A stretch of DNA of 64,000 bases from Candidatus Nomurabacteria bacterium (lineage in GTDB: Bacteria; Patescibacteriota; Saccharimonadia; Saccharimonadales; UBA7683). Numbering within the stretch: the first letter of the stretch is position 1; the number at the start of each line of letters is the position of its first letter. The stretch lies in contig JACKGR010000004.1 of NCBI GenBank assembly GCA_020631895.1, forward strand, positions 26,605 to 90,604, written 5' to 3'. Below are positions 16,561 through 24,411 of this stretch, one piece after another. Below the pieces are notes generated by a model. The model was not told the DNA's origin, did not search any database, and saw nothing but the letters and a program-made list of their open reading frames with translations. The position numbers were made by a program, and so were the translations under genes.

Positions 16561-17273
16561 TTTGTAACCTTTCTAACAGAAGTAAACTTTTTGGGTGAAA
16601 TTTTCTTTACTATCTTGCCGTCTTTTAAGATAATCTGGTACTGACAGAGTTTAGCCAGGTCCTCATCATGAGTAACAACTATAAGTGTAGCGCCGAGAGT
16701 TTTGTTAAGCTCAAATAATTTTTTGATAATCAACGATCCTGTCGAGCTATCTAAGTTCCCGGTTGGTTCATCGGCAAAAATTAATTTTGGCTTATTCACA
16801 ATTGACCGGGCAATCGCTAATCGTTGTTTTTGTCCACCGGACAACTTCCCGGCTTTTTGATTAATCTTCTCCGACAGATCAACTGCTGCTAAAGCTTCTT
16901 TGACCATCGATTTTCTCTTTCTACGTGGAACTCGTGCTATCTCAAGTGGCAACATCACATTTTGAAGGCAAGTTTGATTAGCCTCAATAAAAAAGGCCTG
17001 AAATATAAAGCTCATCTCTGACGCTCTAAATTTATCAACAGCCTTTTGCTTCATCTTAGCTATTTCTGTCCCATTAATCATAACTGAACCAGAAGTTAGA
17101 CGATCTAAACCACTCATAACATGCATTAATGTCGATTTACCCGACCCACTCTTACCAATTATTGCAACTGTCGAACCTTCGGGAATAGTGAAGTTAATAT
17201 TGCTAAGTGCAGTAAACGCACTATCTTTTTTACCGTAAACTTTAGTAAGATTTTTAACCTCTATCACCGTCAC
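16557..17273 (-). CDS. ABC transporter ATPase, MacB/LolD type
   Basis: A 238-residue ATPase with Walker A (GKSGSGKST), Q-loop (FIFQAFF), signature LSGGQKQR and Walker B (LIFADEPTGNLDSSTG), of the MacB/LolD/FtsE group. It powers the permease encoded immediately downstream. The C-terminus is Lys-rich. The Q-loop region reads FFIEANQTCLQNV where most homologues have a YNLL-type sequence. Confidence 0.92.
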   Translation of the reverse strand: MTVIEVKNLTKVYGKKDSAFTALSNINFTIPEGSTVAIIGKSGSGKSTLMHVMSGLDRLTSGSVMINGTEIAKMKQKAVDKFRASEMSFIFQAFFIEANQTCLQNVMLPLEIARVPRRKRKSMVKEALAAVDLSEKINQKAGKLSGGQKQRLAIARSIVNKPKLIFADEPTGNLDSSTGSLIIKKLFELNKTLGATLIVVTHDEDLAKLCQYQIILKDGKIVKKISPKKFTSVRKVTK

Positions 17274-17352
17274 TCGCTTTCATTAATACACTAAGTATAA
17301 CCCAGATAGCCTGTTTTAATCTATGGCGTGATTTGGTTATACGTATCTGTTG

Positions 17353-18132
17353 CTACGGCCTCAATGTACCAGCAAATACCTGCCAAGCCAGGGCTGACTT
17401 TGCAACTAAACTTAGTATTACGTAAGCCCTCTCACCATATAGATAGTCGGACCATCTACCGATTTTTTTATATTGCAAGATCATATTTATAGCAAACAGG
17501 TTAAAGAATACAAATATTGATACAAATATCCAGTAAACAAATGTCGGAGCAGAACTTCCATTTTGTGCCGAAAGATAAAAATACAAAGCCACAACTACCC
17601 ACGGAACTATTCCAGCCAGACAACCGATCCAGTATGTAACCCAGTATGGCTTTTCTCTACCCTGATTAGTTATCTCCATAGCAAGACCGAGTAGATTCAT
17701 CACAGAAGTTAAGCTAAAAATCATGATCAGGCTACCAAGATCATAAATGCCAACCAAGAGAGAAATAGCGACCATCATAAGGCTGGCAGACAAAGAATAT
17801 TCTATCCAACGAGCTTTGTTTATCCCCTTCTTTAAATCCGATTCATATCTTTTTCTGTAAACGGTTGCAATTACTAAGTGTGCCGCCGCAGACAAAACAA
17901 AGAATCCAACAATCAACCATACTAGTGATAAATCAAACAAAACTTTACTAGCTGGATCAAGTCGTTGAGTAGCAATATTAAAGGATAGATAGTTACCCGA
18001 AACCGGTAACATAAACCCGGTGCTTAGTACCAAAACTGCAAGTGCTGACGCCGCATGTAACAAGCCAGCTATTAAATTAAGCCGTCTTAGTTTAGAAAAT
18101 TTAATTGATTCTGATTGACTCTTTTTTGCCAT
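17353..18132 (-). CDS. Heliorhodopsin
   Basis: A 259-residue seven-helix retinal protein. Diagnostic residues line up with heliorhodopsin 48C12 (numbers from memory): the Schiff-base Lys245 in LSLVAKSALAWQVFAGTL (Lys241), counterion Glu111 in RWIEYSLSASLMM (Glu107), His26 (His23) and His85 (His80). The N-terminus is Lys/Ser-rich and cytoplasmic, inverted relative to type 1 rhodopsins. No pump motif is present, so a sensory, regulatory or enzyme-coupled role is more likely than proton pumping. It has an AAGGAGGGG ribosome site directly before the ATG. No carotenoid or retinal synthesis gene is seen nearby, so the chromophore would have to come from elsewhere in the genome or from the host. It lies between an ABC transporter and lysS. 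Confidence 0.96.
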   Translation of the reverse strand: MAKKSQSESIKFSKLRRLNLIAGLLHAASALAVLVLSTGFMLPVSGNYLSFNIATQRLDPASKVLFDLSLVWLIVGFFVLSAAAHLVIATVYRKRYESDLKKGINKARWIEYSLSASLMMVAISLLVGIYDLGSLIMIFSLTSVMNLLGLAMEITNQGREKPYWVTYWIGCLAGIVPWVVVALYFYLSAQNGSSAPTFVYWIFVSIFVFFNLFAINMILQYKKIGRWSDYLYGERAYVILSLVAKSALAWQVFAGTLRP

Positions 18133-18187
18133 ATCCCCTCCTTGGTTATCTCAATATTACCAGAAGTGGTATAAAAGCGTAAACGAT

Positions 18188-19708
18188 TTAAAGATTGAGG
18201 TCTGGATAAATTCCCCGTGTTACCTCATCAACTTCAGCTCTAAGCTGAGGAAATGGGACGCCCTCCCTAGCCGTAACCCCTTCAAGTATCCAGAACAGCC
18301 GCTCAGCATGGCCGTATCCGCAGGTTGGTGGCATACCGTACTCAAGCATTTCTACAAAATCAATATCAAGCATCATTGCCTCGTCATCACCTGAGTCACG
18401 CAGCTTTTGCTGCTCAGTAAATCGACCGAGCTGATCAATTGGATCATTTAACTCAGAGTAGGCCTTGCAGGCTTCCGTTCCACCCAGCAATAGATTAAAC
18501 TGATCAGTTAACCGATTGTCTCCGGTTTGTAATTTAGCAAGCGGCTGTAGAAAATCTGGAACGTCAACTAAAAAGGCTGGTCCGGCAAGTTCAACTCGAA
18601 TCTTCTTCCAGAGTTTATCAATGACTCTAGACTTATTATCAATCTTCTCAACTTCTCCACCAATTTTTTTAAGTTCAGCAACAGCCTCTTCTAGAGTACA
18701 ATCAAAGACATCGAGACCGTATCGTTCTTTTATAACTCCGACAAAACTAACTCTCGGAAAGTCCTCACCATCTTTTCCGAGATCAACTTCTTGACCATTC
18801 ATAAGTTTAAACTGTCTTGTCCCCCAGGTTTTATCAGCTATAAATCGGACCATGTCCTGAGTGAATTTCATACCATCTTCCCAGTCTGCATATGCCCAGT
18901 ACCATTCCATTGCAACGTGCTCTGGCAAGTGCTCATCGGAGTAATTCTCGTTTCTAAATCGTGGTCCAATATCAAATACCTTCTCAAAACCCGCTCCAAT
19001 CAGTCTCTTTAGGGGAAGTTCATGAGAAATTCTTAGGTAGAAGTCTTGATCAAGTGCATCCATGTGGGTGACAAAAGGATTTGCATCCGCGCCACCAGTA
19101 GTTTGTTCGAGTACTGGGATATTAACTTCAACAAAATCATTATCAAGTAGAAAATCCCGAGTCGCTCGCCAAAAATTTGACCGTCGAACAAACCTTTGAC
19201 GGACATCTTCGTTTACGTTCATATCAACGTAACGTCGTCTTAGTCTCTCCTCTTTGTTGGTAAAACCTTCTTGCTGGGTTGGCATAGATCTTAGGGACTT
19301 TGTGAGTAGGCGTAGTTTTTTGACTGCAATTGAGATCTCGCCAGTTTTACTTTTGATTACTTCACCCGAGGCCTCTATAAAATCACCTGAATCTAAAAGA
19401 TTCAACTGCTCCATACTAAGTTCGCTATTACCGTAATCTGGATCATCCAACTGGCCCTCTTTAAAAAACAACTGAACTTGACCAGAATCATCTTTCAAAA
19501 CGACAAACGCTAGCTTGCCAAACTTTCTAATACCAATAATCCTACCATCAGCAGTCACATCTGAACCTTCTAACTTATCAAAATCATTCAGAATTTGATT
19601 AGCTTTATGTGTCCTATTTGATTTTGCAGGGTAAGGATTTACACCGAGCGCCTTTAGCTCGTCTAATTTTCTGAGTCTCTCATCACGTAGTTCTTTTAAA
19701 TTCGCCAT
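18188..19708 (-). CDS. lysS: Lysyl-tRNA synthetase, class II
   Basis: Charges tRNA-Lys. The 506 residues contain the N-terminal OB-fold anticodon-binding domain (about 50-150) and the class II core: motif 2 (FRNENYSDEHLPEHVAMEWYWAY) and motif 3 (GYGHAERLFWILEG). The first residues are MANLKELRDERLRKLDEL. TAGAAT ends 9 bases before the ATG. It follows greA in the minus direction, with a terminator between (19752-19787). Confidence 0.97.
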   Translation of the reverse strand: MANLKELRDERLRKLDELKALGVNPYPAKSNRTHKANQILNDFDKLEGSDVTADGRIIGIRKFGKLAFVVLKDDSGQVQLFFKEGQLDDPDYGNSELSMEQLNLLDSGDFIEASGEVIKSKTGEISIAVKKLRLLTKSLRSMPTQQEGFTNKEERLRRRYVDMNVNEDVRQRFVRRSNFWRATRDFLLDNDFVEVNIPVLEQTTGGADANPFVTHMDALDQDFYLRISHELPLKRLIGAGFEKVFDIGPRFRNENYSDEHLPEHVAMEWYWAYADWEDGMKFTQDMVRFIADKTWGTRQFKLMNGQEVDLGKDGEDFPRVSFVGVIKERYGLDVFDCTLEEAVAELKKIGGEVEKIDNKSRVIDKLWKKIRVELAGPAFLVDVPDFLQPLAKLQTGDNRLTDQFNLLLGGTEACKAYSELNDPIDQLGRFTEQQKLRDSGDDEAMMLDIDFVEMLEYGMPPTCGYGHAERLFWILEGVTAREGVPFPQLRAEVDEVTRGIYPDLNL

Positions 19709-19746
19709 ATGTATCCTATTCTATCACTTGTTCTAAATTTTCTGCA

Positions 19747-19787
19747 GCTAAAAACTCCCTGGCTTTAATTCTAGCGACAGGGAGTTT
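19747..19787 (-). terminator. Terminator after greA
   Basis: AAACTCCCTG (19752-19761) and CAGGGAGTTT (19778-19787) form a perfect 10-bp stem, and the minus-strand transcript runs on into a short T-run. It separates greA from lysS. Confidence 0.85.
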
Positions 19788-19811
19788 ATTAATCTGTAAC
19801 TTATTCTGTCG

Positions 19812-20267
19812 CTACTTTATCTCTTGAATCTCAACCTTAGTCTTACCTGCTGGAAGATTGATCTCGGCAGTATCTCCGACCTTCTTACCAAGTAGGGCTT
19901 TACCGATTGGTGATTGATCTGAGATTTTAGACTCGGCTGGGTTTGCTTCTACTGAGTCAACAATATGATACGTTACGATTTTTCGGCCAAGTTTAACAGA
20001 TACAGAATTACCGATGCCAACAGAACTTGTGCTAGATCTCTTCACAATTTCAGCGTTTGCTAGAATATGGGTGACTTCTGCCATTCGGCTGTCTAAACGT
20101 TCCTGATCCTCTTTTGCGGCGTGGTACTCTGCATTCTCTTTTAAATCACCCTGATCGCGAGCAGTACGAATATTATCAATAACTTCTACGAGTTTGACCT
20201 TTAATTCAGCAAGTTCTGCTTTTAGTTCTGCCACGCCCTGTTTGGTTAATTGAAATTCTTTTTTCAT
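19812..20267 (-). CDS. greA: Transcript cleavage factor GreA
   Basis: Rescues backtracked RNA polymerase by stimulating transcript cleavage. The 151-residue protein has the N-terminal coiled coil with the acidic tip (RTARDQGDLKENAEYHAAKEDQ) and the C-terminal FKBP-like domain (SPIGKALLGKKVGDTAEI). Its own promoter (TTTACA-17-TACAAT) is followed by a hairpin with a T-run before the start codon, so expression is probably attenuated (see finding). Confidence 0.97.
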   Translation of the reverse strand: MKKEFQLTKQGVAELKAELAELKVKLVEVIDNIRTARDQGDLKENAEYHAAKEDQERLDSRMAEVTHILANAEIVKRSSTSSVGIGNSVSVKLGRKIVTYHIVDSVEANPAESKISDQSPIGKALLGKKVGDTAEINLPAGKTKVEIQEIK

Positions 20268-20293
20268 AACTATGTCTCACTAACTCTTATTGA

Positions 20294-20325
20294 TAAAAAA
20301 TAAATACGTTTCTCCAGAAACGTAT
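20294..20325 (-). terminator. Hairpin terminator inside the greA leader
   Basis: ATACGTTTCT (20304-20313) and AGAAACGTAT (20316-20325) form a perfect 10-bp stem followed on the minus strand by TTTATTTTTT. It lies about 32 bases after the greA -10 element and 37 bases before the greA ATG. It could terminate proS transcripts as well as attenuate greA. Confidence 0.8.
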
Positions 20326-20356
20326 CGGAATGATTGCCACCTCATTACCGAGCTCG

Positions 20357-20385
20357 ATTGTATCACTACAAATTTATTTTGTAAA
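20357..20385 (-). promoter_or_regulatory. greA promoter
   Basis: TTTACA (20380-20385) and TACAAT (20357-20362) on the minus strand with a 17-base spacer, a good housekeeping sigma promoter. It lies upstream of the leader terminator. Confidence 0.75.
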
Positions 20386-20452
20386 CAGAAGCTTCACTAT
20401 ATTTTGTGTACTAGTGCAAGCATGTACGCTATATGTAGTGTAATTACGCTAC

Positions 20453-21712
20453 TTATAGCGCCTTATTTAATATGCCCAGAAGTGTAGTTTTATCTAACAT
20501 TTCTGCCGATTCTGCCGATCTTGCTTTGTACTCAAGTCTATCAGCTTCAATTGTTTTTGCACTGACAACTACCCTATGAGGCAGTCCAATTAAATCGGCA
20601 TCGGCAAATTTTTCACCCGGCCTTACATCTCGATCATCATATAACACCTCGATACCACAATCAATTAGCTCCTTATACAGTTGATCGGCAGACTGAACGG
20701 TAGATTCATCCTCACCAATTCTAGCTAGGTACACTCTTGCTGGCGCAATGTTTTCGGGCCAAACTAAACCTTTATCGTCAGAGAAGTGCTCTGCTATCGC
20801 ACCAACAAGCCTACTAATACCTATACCATAGCAACCAGCAATAATTTTTTGGTGTGCGCCTGTTTCGTCAACGTAGGTTACTCCTAAAGCATCGGTATAC
20901 TTACTTTCAAGCGGAAAAATATTTCCAACCTCTATTGATTTTTTCTCCTCGAGTTTTGTTTTATCTATATCGACTTGATCCAACCTTTTATCATTTAGGA
21001 CCTCTTTGTTCACGGCCAATTTATTTTTAAGATCAACAAAAATTGTATCTTCTCCGATATCGCTTAGCATCTGAAATTCATCACTAAATCGCTTAGTAAA
21101 AATACCACCATCAGCATATGTTCTGTATGTAATATCACCAATACCGAGTCTTTTATATACTCTTTCATATGCAGTTGCAATCTTCTCGTATACTTCGTCG
21201 TGTTCGGATTGTGTTTTTGAAAAACTGTACATATCCTTCATTACAAATTCACGACCACGCAGCAGTCCAGCTTGGGCTCTAAGCTCATTACGAAACTTTG
21301 TCTGAATCTGATAGACCATAACTGGCAAATCCTTATAAGAGCTAATGTAGTCCGACAACATATCAACTATTGGTTCTTCGTGAGTTAAGCCCATGCCAAG
21401 TTCAGTTCCATTTAAGAGCTTCGTTTTAAACCAGTTGTCAACTTTTTTGTCATCCCATCTATCAGTTTTTTCAAAAATATCTTTTGGCTGCAAAACGGTC
21501 ATTTGTACCTCTTGGCCACCAATTGAATCCATCTCTTCTCGTACGATTGTTTTAATATTTTCGAGTACCTTAAGACCAAGTGGCATAAACACATAAACTC
21601 CCGCCATCTCTTTGTGTATAAATCCTGCCCTTATCAGCAACTGCGCATTTTTGGCGACCTCATCTGACGGAACGTCTTTGCGAGTTTTTGTAAATAATTG
21701 TGAGTATCTCAT
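20453..21712 (-). CDS. proS: Prolyl-tRNA synthetase without the editing insertion
   Basis: Charges tRNA-Pro. At 419 residues it is about 150 shorter than typical bacterial ProS: motif 2 (FRNELRAQAGLLRGREFVMKDMYSF) is followed soon by motif 3 (CYGIGISRLVGAIAEHFSDDKGLVWPENIAPARVY), so the YbaK-like trans-editing insertion is missing. The anticodon-binding domain is at the C-terminus. It starts four bases after the proB-like stop and so shares the proline-rich leader attenuator upstream of that gene. Confidence 0.96.
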   Translation of the reverse strand: MRYSQLFTKTRKDVPSDEVAKNAQLLIRAGFIHKEMAGVYVFMPLGLKVLENIKTIVREEMDSIGGQEVQMTVLQPKDIFEKTDRWDDKKVDNWFKTKLLNGTELGMGLTHEEPIVDMLSDYISSYKDLPVMVYQIQTKFRNELRAQAGLLRGREFVMKDMYSFSKTQSEHDEVYEKIATAYERVYKRLGIGDITYRTYADGGIFTKRFSDEFQMLSDIGEDTIFVDLKNKLAVNKEVLNDKRLDQVDIDKTKLEEKKSIEVGNIFPLESKYTDALGVTYVDETGAHQKIIAGCYGIGISRLVGAIAEHFSDDKGLVWPENIAPARVYLARIGEDESTVQSADQLYKELIDCGIEVLYDDRDVRPGEKFADADLIGLPHRVVVSAKTIEADRLEYKARSAESAEMLDKTTLLGILNKAL

Positions 21713-21716
21713 TAAC

Positions 21717-22472
21717 TTATCCTACCACAAATTTTGTTATTTGCTCGCCCCTCATATCCGTTGATGGCATAGCAATAATTGATTCGATGCCGCTACTGCT
21801 AGCCTCGCAAGCTGCCTGAAATTTTGATACCATTCCGCCCCTCCCTGTACGATTTTTATGTTTACTTGAAGTTCTTTTTGATAACATATCTTCTATGCGC
21901 ACTTTATTATTAGGGTCTATAGTATCGACTAAACAATTCTCGTCATCTATTACCCCACCTTTGGCTGTAAATAGAACTAATTTGAAGGCATTAACTTTTT
22001 TAGCTATATGTGCAGCAAGACCGTCATTATCTCCTCCGACCGTAAGCTTCATTAATTCGGTATCACTGAGTGCGTCGTTTTCATTAACTATCGAGACTAC
22101 TCCTAATTTAAGTGCTGATTGCAAAGCAACCACAAACTGTGGCCCCTCGCTTGTGTCTTGAAGCTCATGATGAGTGACAAGCAAGCCTCCGGCAAGTACA
22201 TTAACCTTTGCAAATGCCGATTCCCAAGCCGAGACGATACTCGAGGCTCCAAGTTGAGACAACGTAACCTCTGATAAGTTGTTACCAGATTTGACAAATT
22301 TTTTTGCTCGAGCTTGCCCGGCTTTAACTGCTCCGGAAGTTACTACTATCAAACTTGAAGGTAAGTATGTACTAACCAATCCTTTGGCATATTGGTCTAT
22401 AAGTAACTGCTTGACTCCCGAATTGTTGGTGACTAATTCGGAGCCAAATTTAACGACAATTATTTTATTCAT
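21717..22472 (-). CDS. proB: Glutamate 5-kinase-like amino-acid kinase
   Basis: Predicted to phosphorylate the gamma-carboxylate of glutamate, the first step of proline synthesis. The 251-residue amino-acid kinase domain shows VVKFGSELVT, VTSGAV, VNENDALS, GGDNDGLAAHIAKKV and the GRGGMVSKFQAA signature. The C-terminal PUA domain of E. coli ProB is absent, as in many short forms. No proA or proC is seen in the window. It is followed by proS after four bases and preceded by a leader peptide and attenuator; its AAAGG site lies after the T-run of the terminator. A different amino-acid kinase role is possible. Confidence 0.85.
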   Translation of the reverse strand: MNKIIVVKFGSELVTNNSGVKQLLIDQYAKGLVSTYLPSSLIVVTSGAVKAGQARAKKFVKSGNNLSEVTLSQLGASSIVSAWESAFAKVNVLAGGLLVTHHELQDTSEGPQFVVALQSALKLGVVSIVNENDALSDTELMKLTVGGDNDGLAAHIAKKVNAFKLVLFTAKGGVIDDENCLVDTIDPNNKVRIEDMLSKRTSSKHKNRTGRGGMVSKFQAACEASSSGIESIIAMPSTDMRGEQITKFVVG

Positions 22473-22485
22473 TATATTCCTTTAC

Positions 22486-22513
22486 AAAAAACCCACTCTT
22501 TGATCTGAGCGGG
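22486..22513 (-). terminator. Attenuator terminator of the proB-proS operon
   Basis: CCCGCTC (22513-22507) pairs with GAGTGGG (22498-22492; one G-T pair), followed by six T on the minus strand. The stem's left arm can instead pair with GGGTG (22555-22551) of the upstream hairpin. Confidence 0.85.
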
Positions 22514-22547
22514 CGTTATTTTAATGATAATCTTGAGTTCATCAAAT

Positions 22548-22601
22548 TTACACCCTAGCGGGTGGAGTCGGTGAGCCTAAGAATATCCTAAAATATCTCA
22601 T
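22548..22601 (-). CDS. Proline-rich leader peptide of the proB-proS operon
   Basis: A 17-codon frame encoding MRYFRIFLGSPTPPARV. Codons 11, 13 and 14 are CCG, CCA and CCC (Pro). The last two Pro codons form the 5' arm of a hairpin, CACCC (22564-22560) with GGGTG (22555-22551), and the TAA follows directly after that hairpin. The ATG is 6 bases after TATAAA, so the RNA would begin at the start codon. Position, Pro codons and three alternative stems match the layout of classic ribosome-mediated attenuators (trp, his). Expression of the peptide is inferred. Confidence 0.75.
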   Translation of the reverse strand: MRYFRIFLGSPTPPARV

Positions 22602-22607
22602 ATTACT

Positions 22608-22636
22608 TTTATACCACAGTAGTAACTAGAGCACAA
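22608..22636 (-). promoter_or_regulatory. Promoter of the proB-proS leader
   Basis: TATAAA (22608-22613) with a weak -35, TTGTGC (22631-22636), at a 17-base spacing on the minus strand; the preceding CPBP protease gene ends at 22626, so the -35 lies inside its last codons. Confidence 0.55.
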
Positions 22637-23330
22637 AAAGCAATATAAATGCAACACTGTTTTTAAGTGCATGAATAAATATTCCCGGAAGAATACTTCT
22701 TGTTCTGTCCGCAAGATTACAAAGGACCAGACCCAATACAAATGTATCAAGCGCAACATTCCACTGACCGTGCGCTAGCGCGAATAAAGAGCTAGAAATT
22801 AGCGCGGCCAACCAAAACGGACTACTTAGTCTTATACCTCTAAAGATAATTCCCCTAAAAAGAGTCTCTTCGATTATGGGTGTTAGTACAACTATGGCAA
22901 TAAAACCGGCGATTTTATCTACAAGACTGAGAGGGCCGGATATACCAACATCTTGTGTCTGATTGGGATCAAAACTTTTAAACAAATAACTGATCAAGAT
23001 AATAAGTAGTGAGCTAAATATTAAATATCCTATTACTGATAGTATGGTTAATTTTAACCAGTGATTCTTTGGTTTTCGGAGTCCCAGTGATGATATACCG
23101 CCACCGTATAGCTTAACCAATATCAACAGAATAAAGGCAATTGAGAAACCCAGCACTGCGGTATTAAACAGAGTTTTTATAGAATCAGAATAAGACTCTA
23201 TCGGAATAATGCTAGATAAACCTAGCGAAATAAGTTGCGAGACCATCAAAAGGCCAAAAGAGCCTACTAGTATGTAAGTTGGTGTTCTAGCCAGCTTCTG
23301 AAACATCTCCTGGCGAACAATTTTATTCAT
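22626..23330 (-). CDS. CPBP family intramembrane metalloprotease
   Basis: A 234-residue protein with about seven membrane helices and the CAAX-protease/bacteriocin-processing (Abi) motifs: EETLFRGIIFRGI (Glu-Glu and Arg) and a later HGQWN and FIHALKNS His. Members cleave or process membrane proteins, and some give immunity to bacteriocins. It starts 7 bases after the rseP stop, so it belongs to the rpsB-rseP series. The substrate is unknown. Confidence 0.9.
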   Translation of the reverse strand: MNKIVRQEMFQKLARTPTYILVGSFGLLMVSQLISLGLSSIIPIESYSDSIKTLFNTAVLGFSIAFILLILVKLYGGGISSLGLRKPKNHWLKLTILSVIGYLIFSSLLIILISYLFKSFDPNQTQDVGISGPLSLVDKIAGFIAIVVLTPIIEETLFRGIIFRGIRLSSPFWLAALISSSLFALAHGQWNVALDTFVLGLVLCNLADRTRSILPGIFIHALKNSVAFILLFVL

Positions 23331-23337
23331 ACCAAAT

Positions 23338-24411
23338 CTAGAAGAACCGTTTAATATCTACTATTGTGATGATAAGCCCAAGAGCCAGCAACGCCACCAT
23401 ACCAGTACCGTGAATCTTCTCCTCAGTCTCTTTGGTAAGGGGTTTTCTCATTAATCTATACAATAACATTACAAATAGTCTGCCTCCGTCAAGAGCTGGA
23501 ATTGGGAGCATATTCATAACAGCTAGCGAAACCGATATGACACCTATCAAAAATAAGACAAATACAAAGCCCTGATTGGCCAGGTCTTTCAAGATAACCA
23601 CTATGCCTACCGGACCAGTTACACTTTCACTAGCCTTCTGGCCTTGACCTGAAAATAGATTGCCGACTGCACCGAAGATGCCTTTGACAGTCTCAACAGT
23701 GAACTGTGCTGTTGTTCCGACCCCTACTATAGGAGCAGACCAAGTTGATCTTAATAGAGTTTGTTCAGCTAGAGATACACCAAAGTTACCTTTTTTTGGA
23801 TCATCGCGAAGTTTTGTAGTTTTTGTGAAAGTTACTCCCTCGCTCCGGTATGCCACTTTAACGGTTTTTCCTGCATTGTCTTTAGTAAGTTCTTGCAGCT
23901 GCTGGGCGCTATCAATCTTTGTATCGTTAACGCTAATAATACGATCTCCCTGGGATACACCGATTGACTTTGCCGGAGAATCATCTGCAACCGATCCGGC
24001 AAAAACCTCTTGCTTGGCTACCTTTACATCACTCTTAATCGAGAATTGATTCTTGATAATCTGCGGCATTCCAACCAATGACAATGCCGTAAAAATAACT
24101 ATTGCAGCCAACCAGTTCATAATTACACCAGCGGCTATGATTCCAACCTTTTGCCTAAACCTAGCGGCGCCAAAACTACCCTTTTCGGTTGCGCTGTCAT
24201 GCTCACCCTTTAATTTAACAAAACCGCCTATAGGCAACCAGTTTAGCGTGTATTCTGTCCCATTCTTTTTTGTAATTATTTTTGCCCTAGGCGGAAAACC
24301 AACCCCGAACTCTTCTACCTCGACGCCACTTTTTTTAGCTACAATAAAGTGTCCAAACTCGTGAACTACAACGAGCAAAACAAAAAGAATTATTCCGAGA
24401 GCAATTAACAT
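23338..24411 (-). CDS. rseP: Site-2 metalloprotease RseP/RasP
   Basis: Zinc protease that cuts membrane-embedded anti-sigma factors and signal peptides. The 357 residues have the HEFGH zinc motif (about residues 17-21) in the first helix, a PDZ domain (about 125-200, SIGVSQGDRIISVNDTKI) and the C-terminal MNMLPIPALDGGRL motif carrying the third zinc ligand. Its stop codon is immediately before the CPBP gene, and its start overlaps the uppS stop. The usual neighbours cdsA and dxr are missing between uppS and rseP. Confidence 0.96.
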   Translation of the reverse strand: MLIALGIILFVLLVVVHEFGHFIVAKKSGVEVEEFGVGFPPRAKIITKKNGTEYTLNWLPIGGFVKLKGEHDSATEKGSFGAARFRQKVGIIAAGVIMNWLAAIVIFTALSLVGMPQIIKNQFSIKSDVKVAKQEVFAGSVADDSPAKSIGVSQGDRIISVNDTKIDSAQQLQELTKDNAGKTVKVAYRSEGVTFTKTTKLRDDPKKGNFGVSLAEQTLLRSTWSAPIVGVGTTAQFTVETVKGIFGAVGNLFSGQGQKASESVTGPVGIVVILKDLANQGFVFVLFLIGVISVSLAVMNMLPIPALDGGRLFVMLLYRLMRKPLTKETEEKIHGTGMVALLALGLIITIVDIKRFF

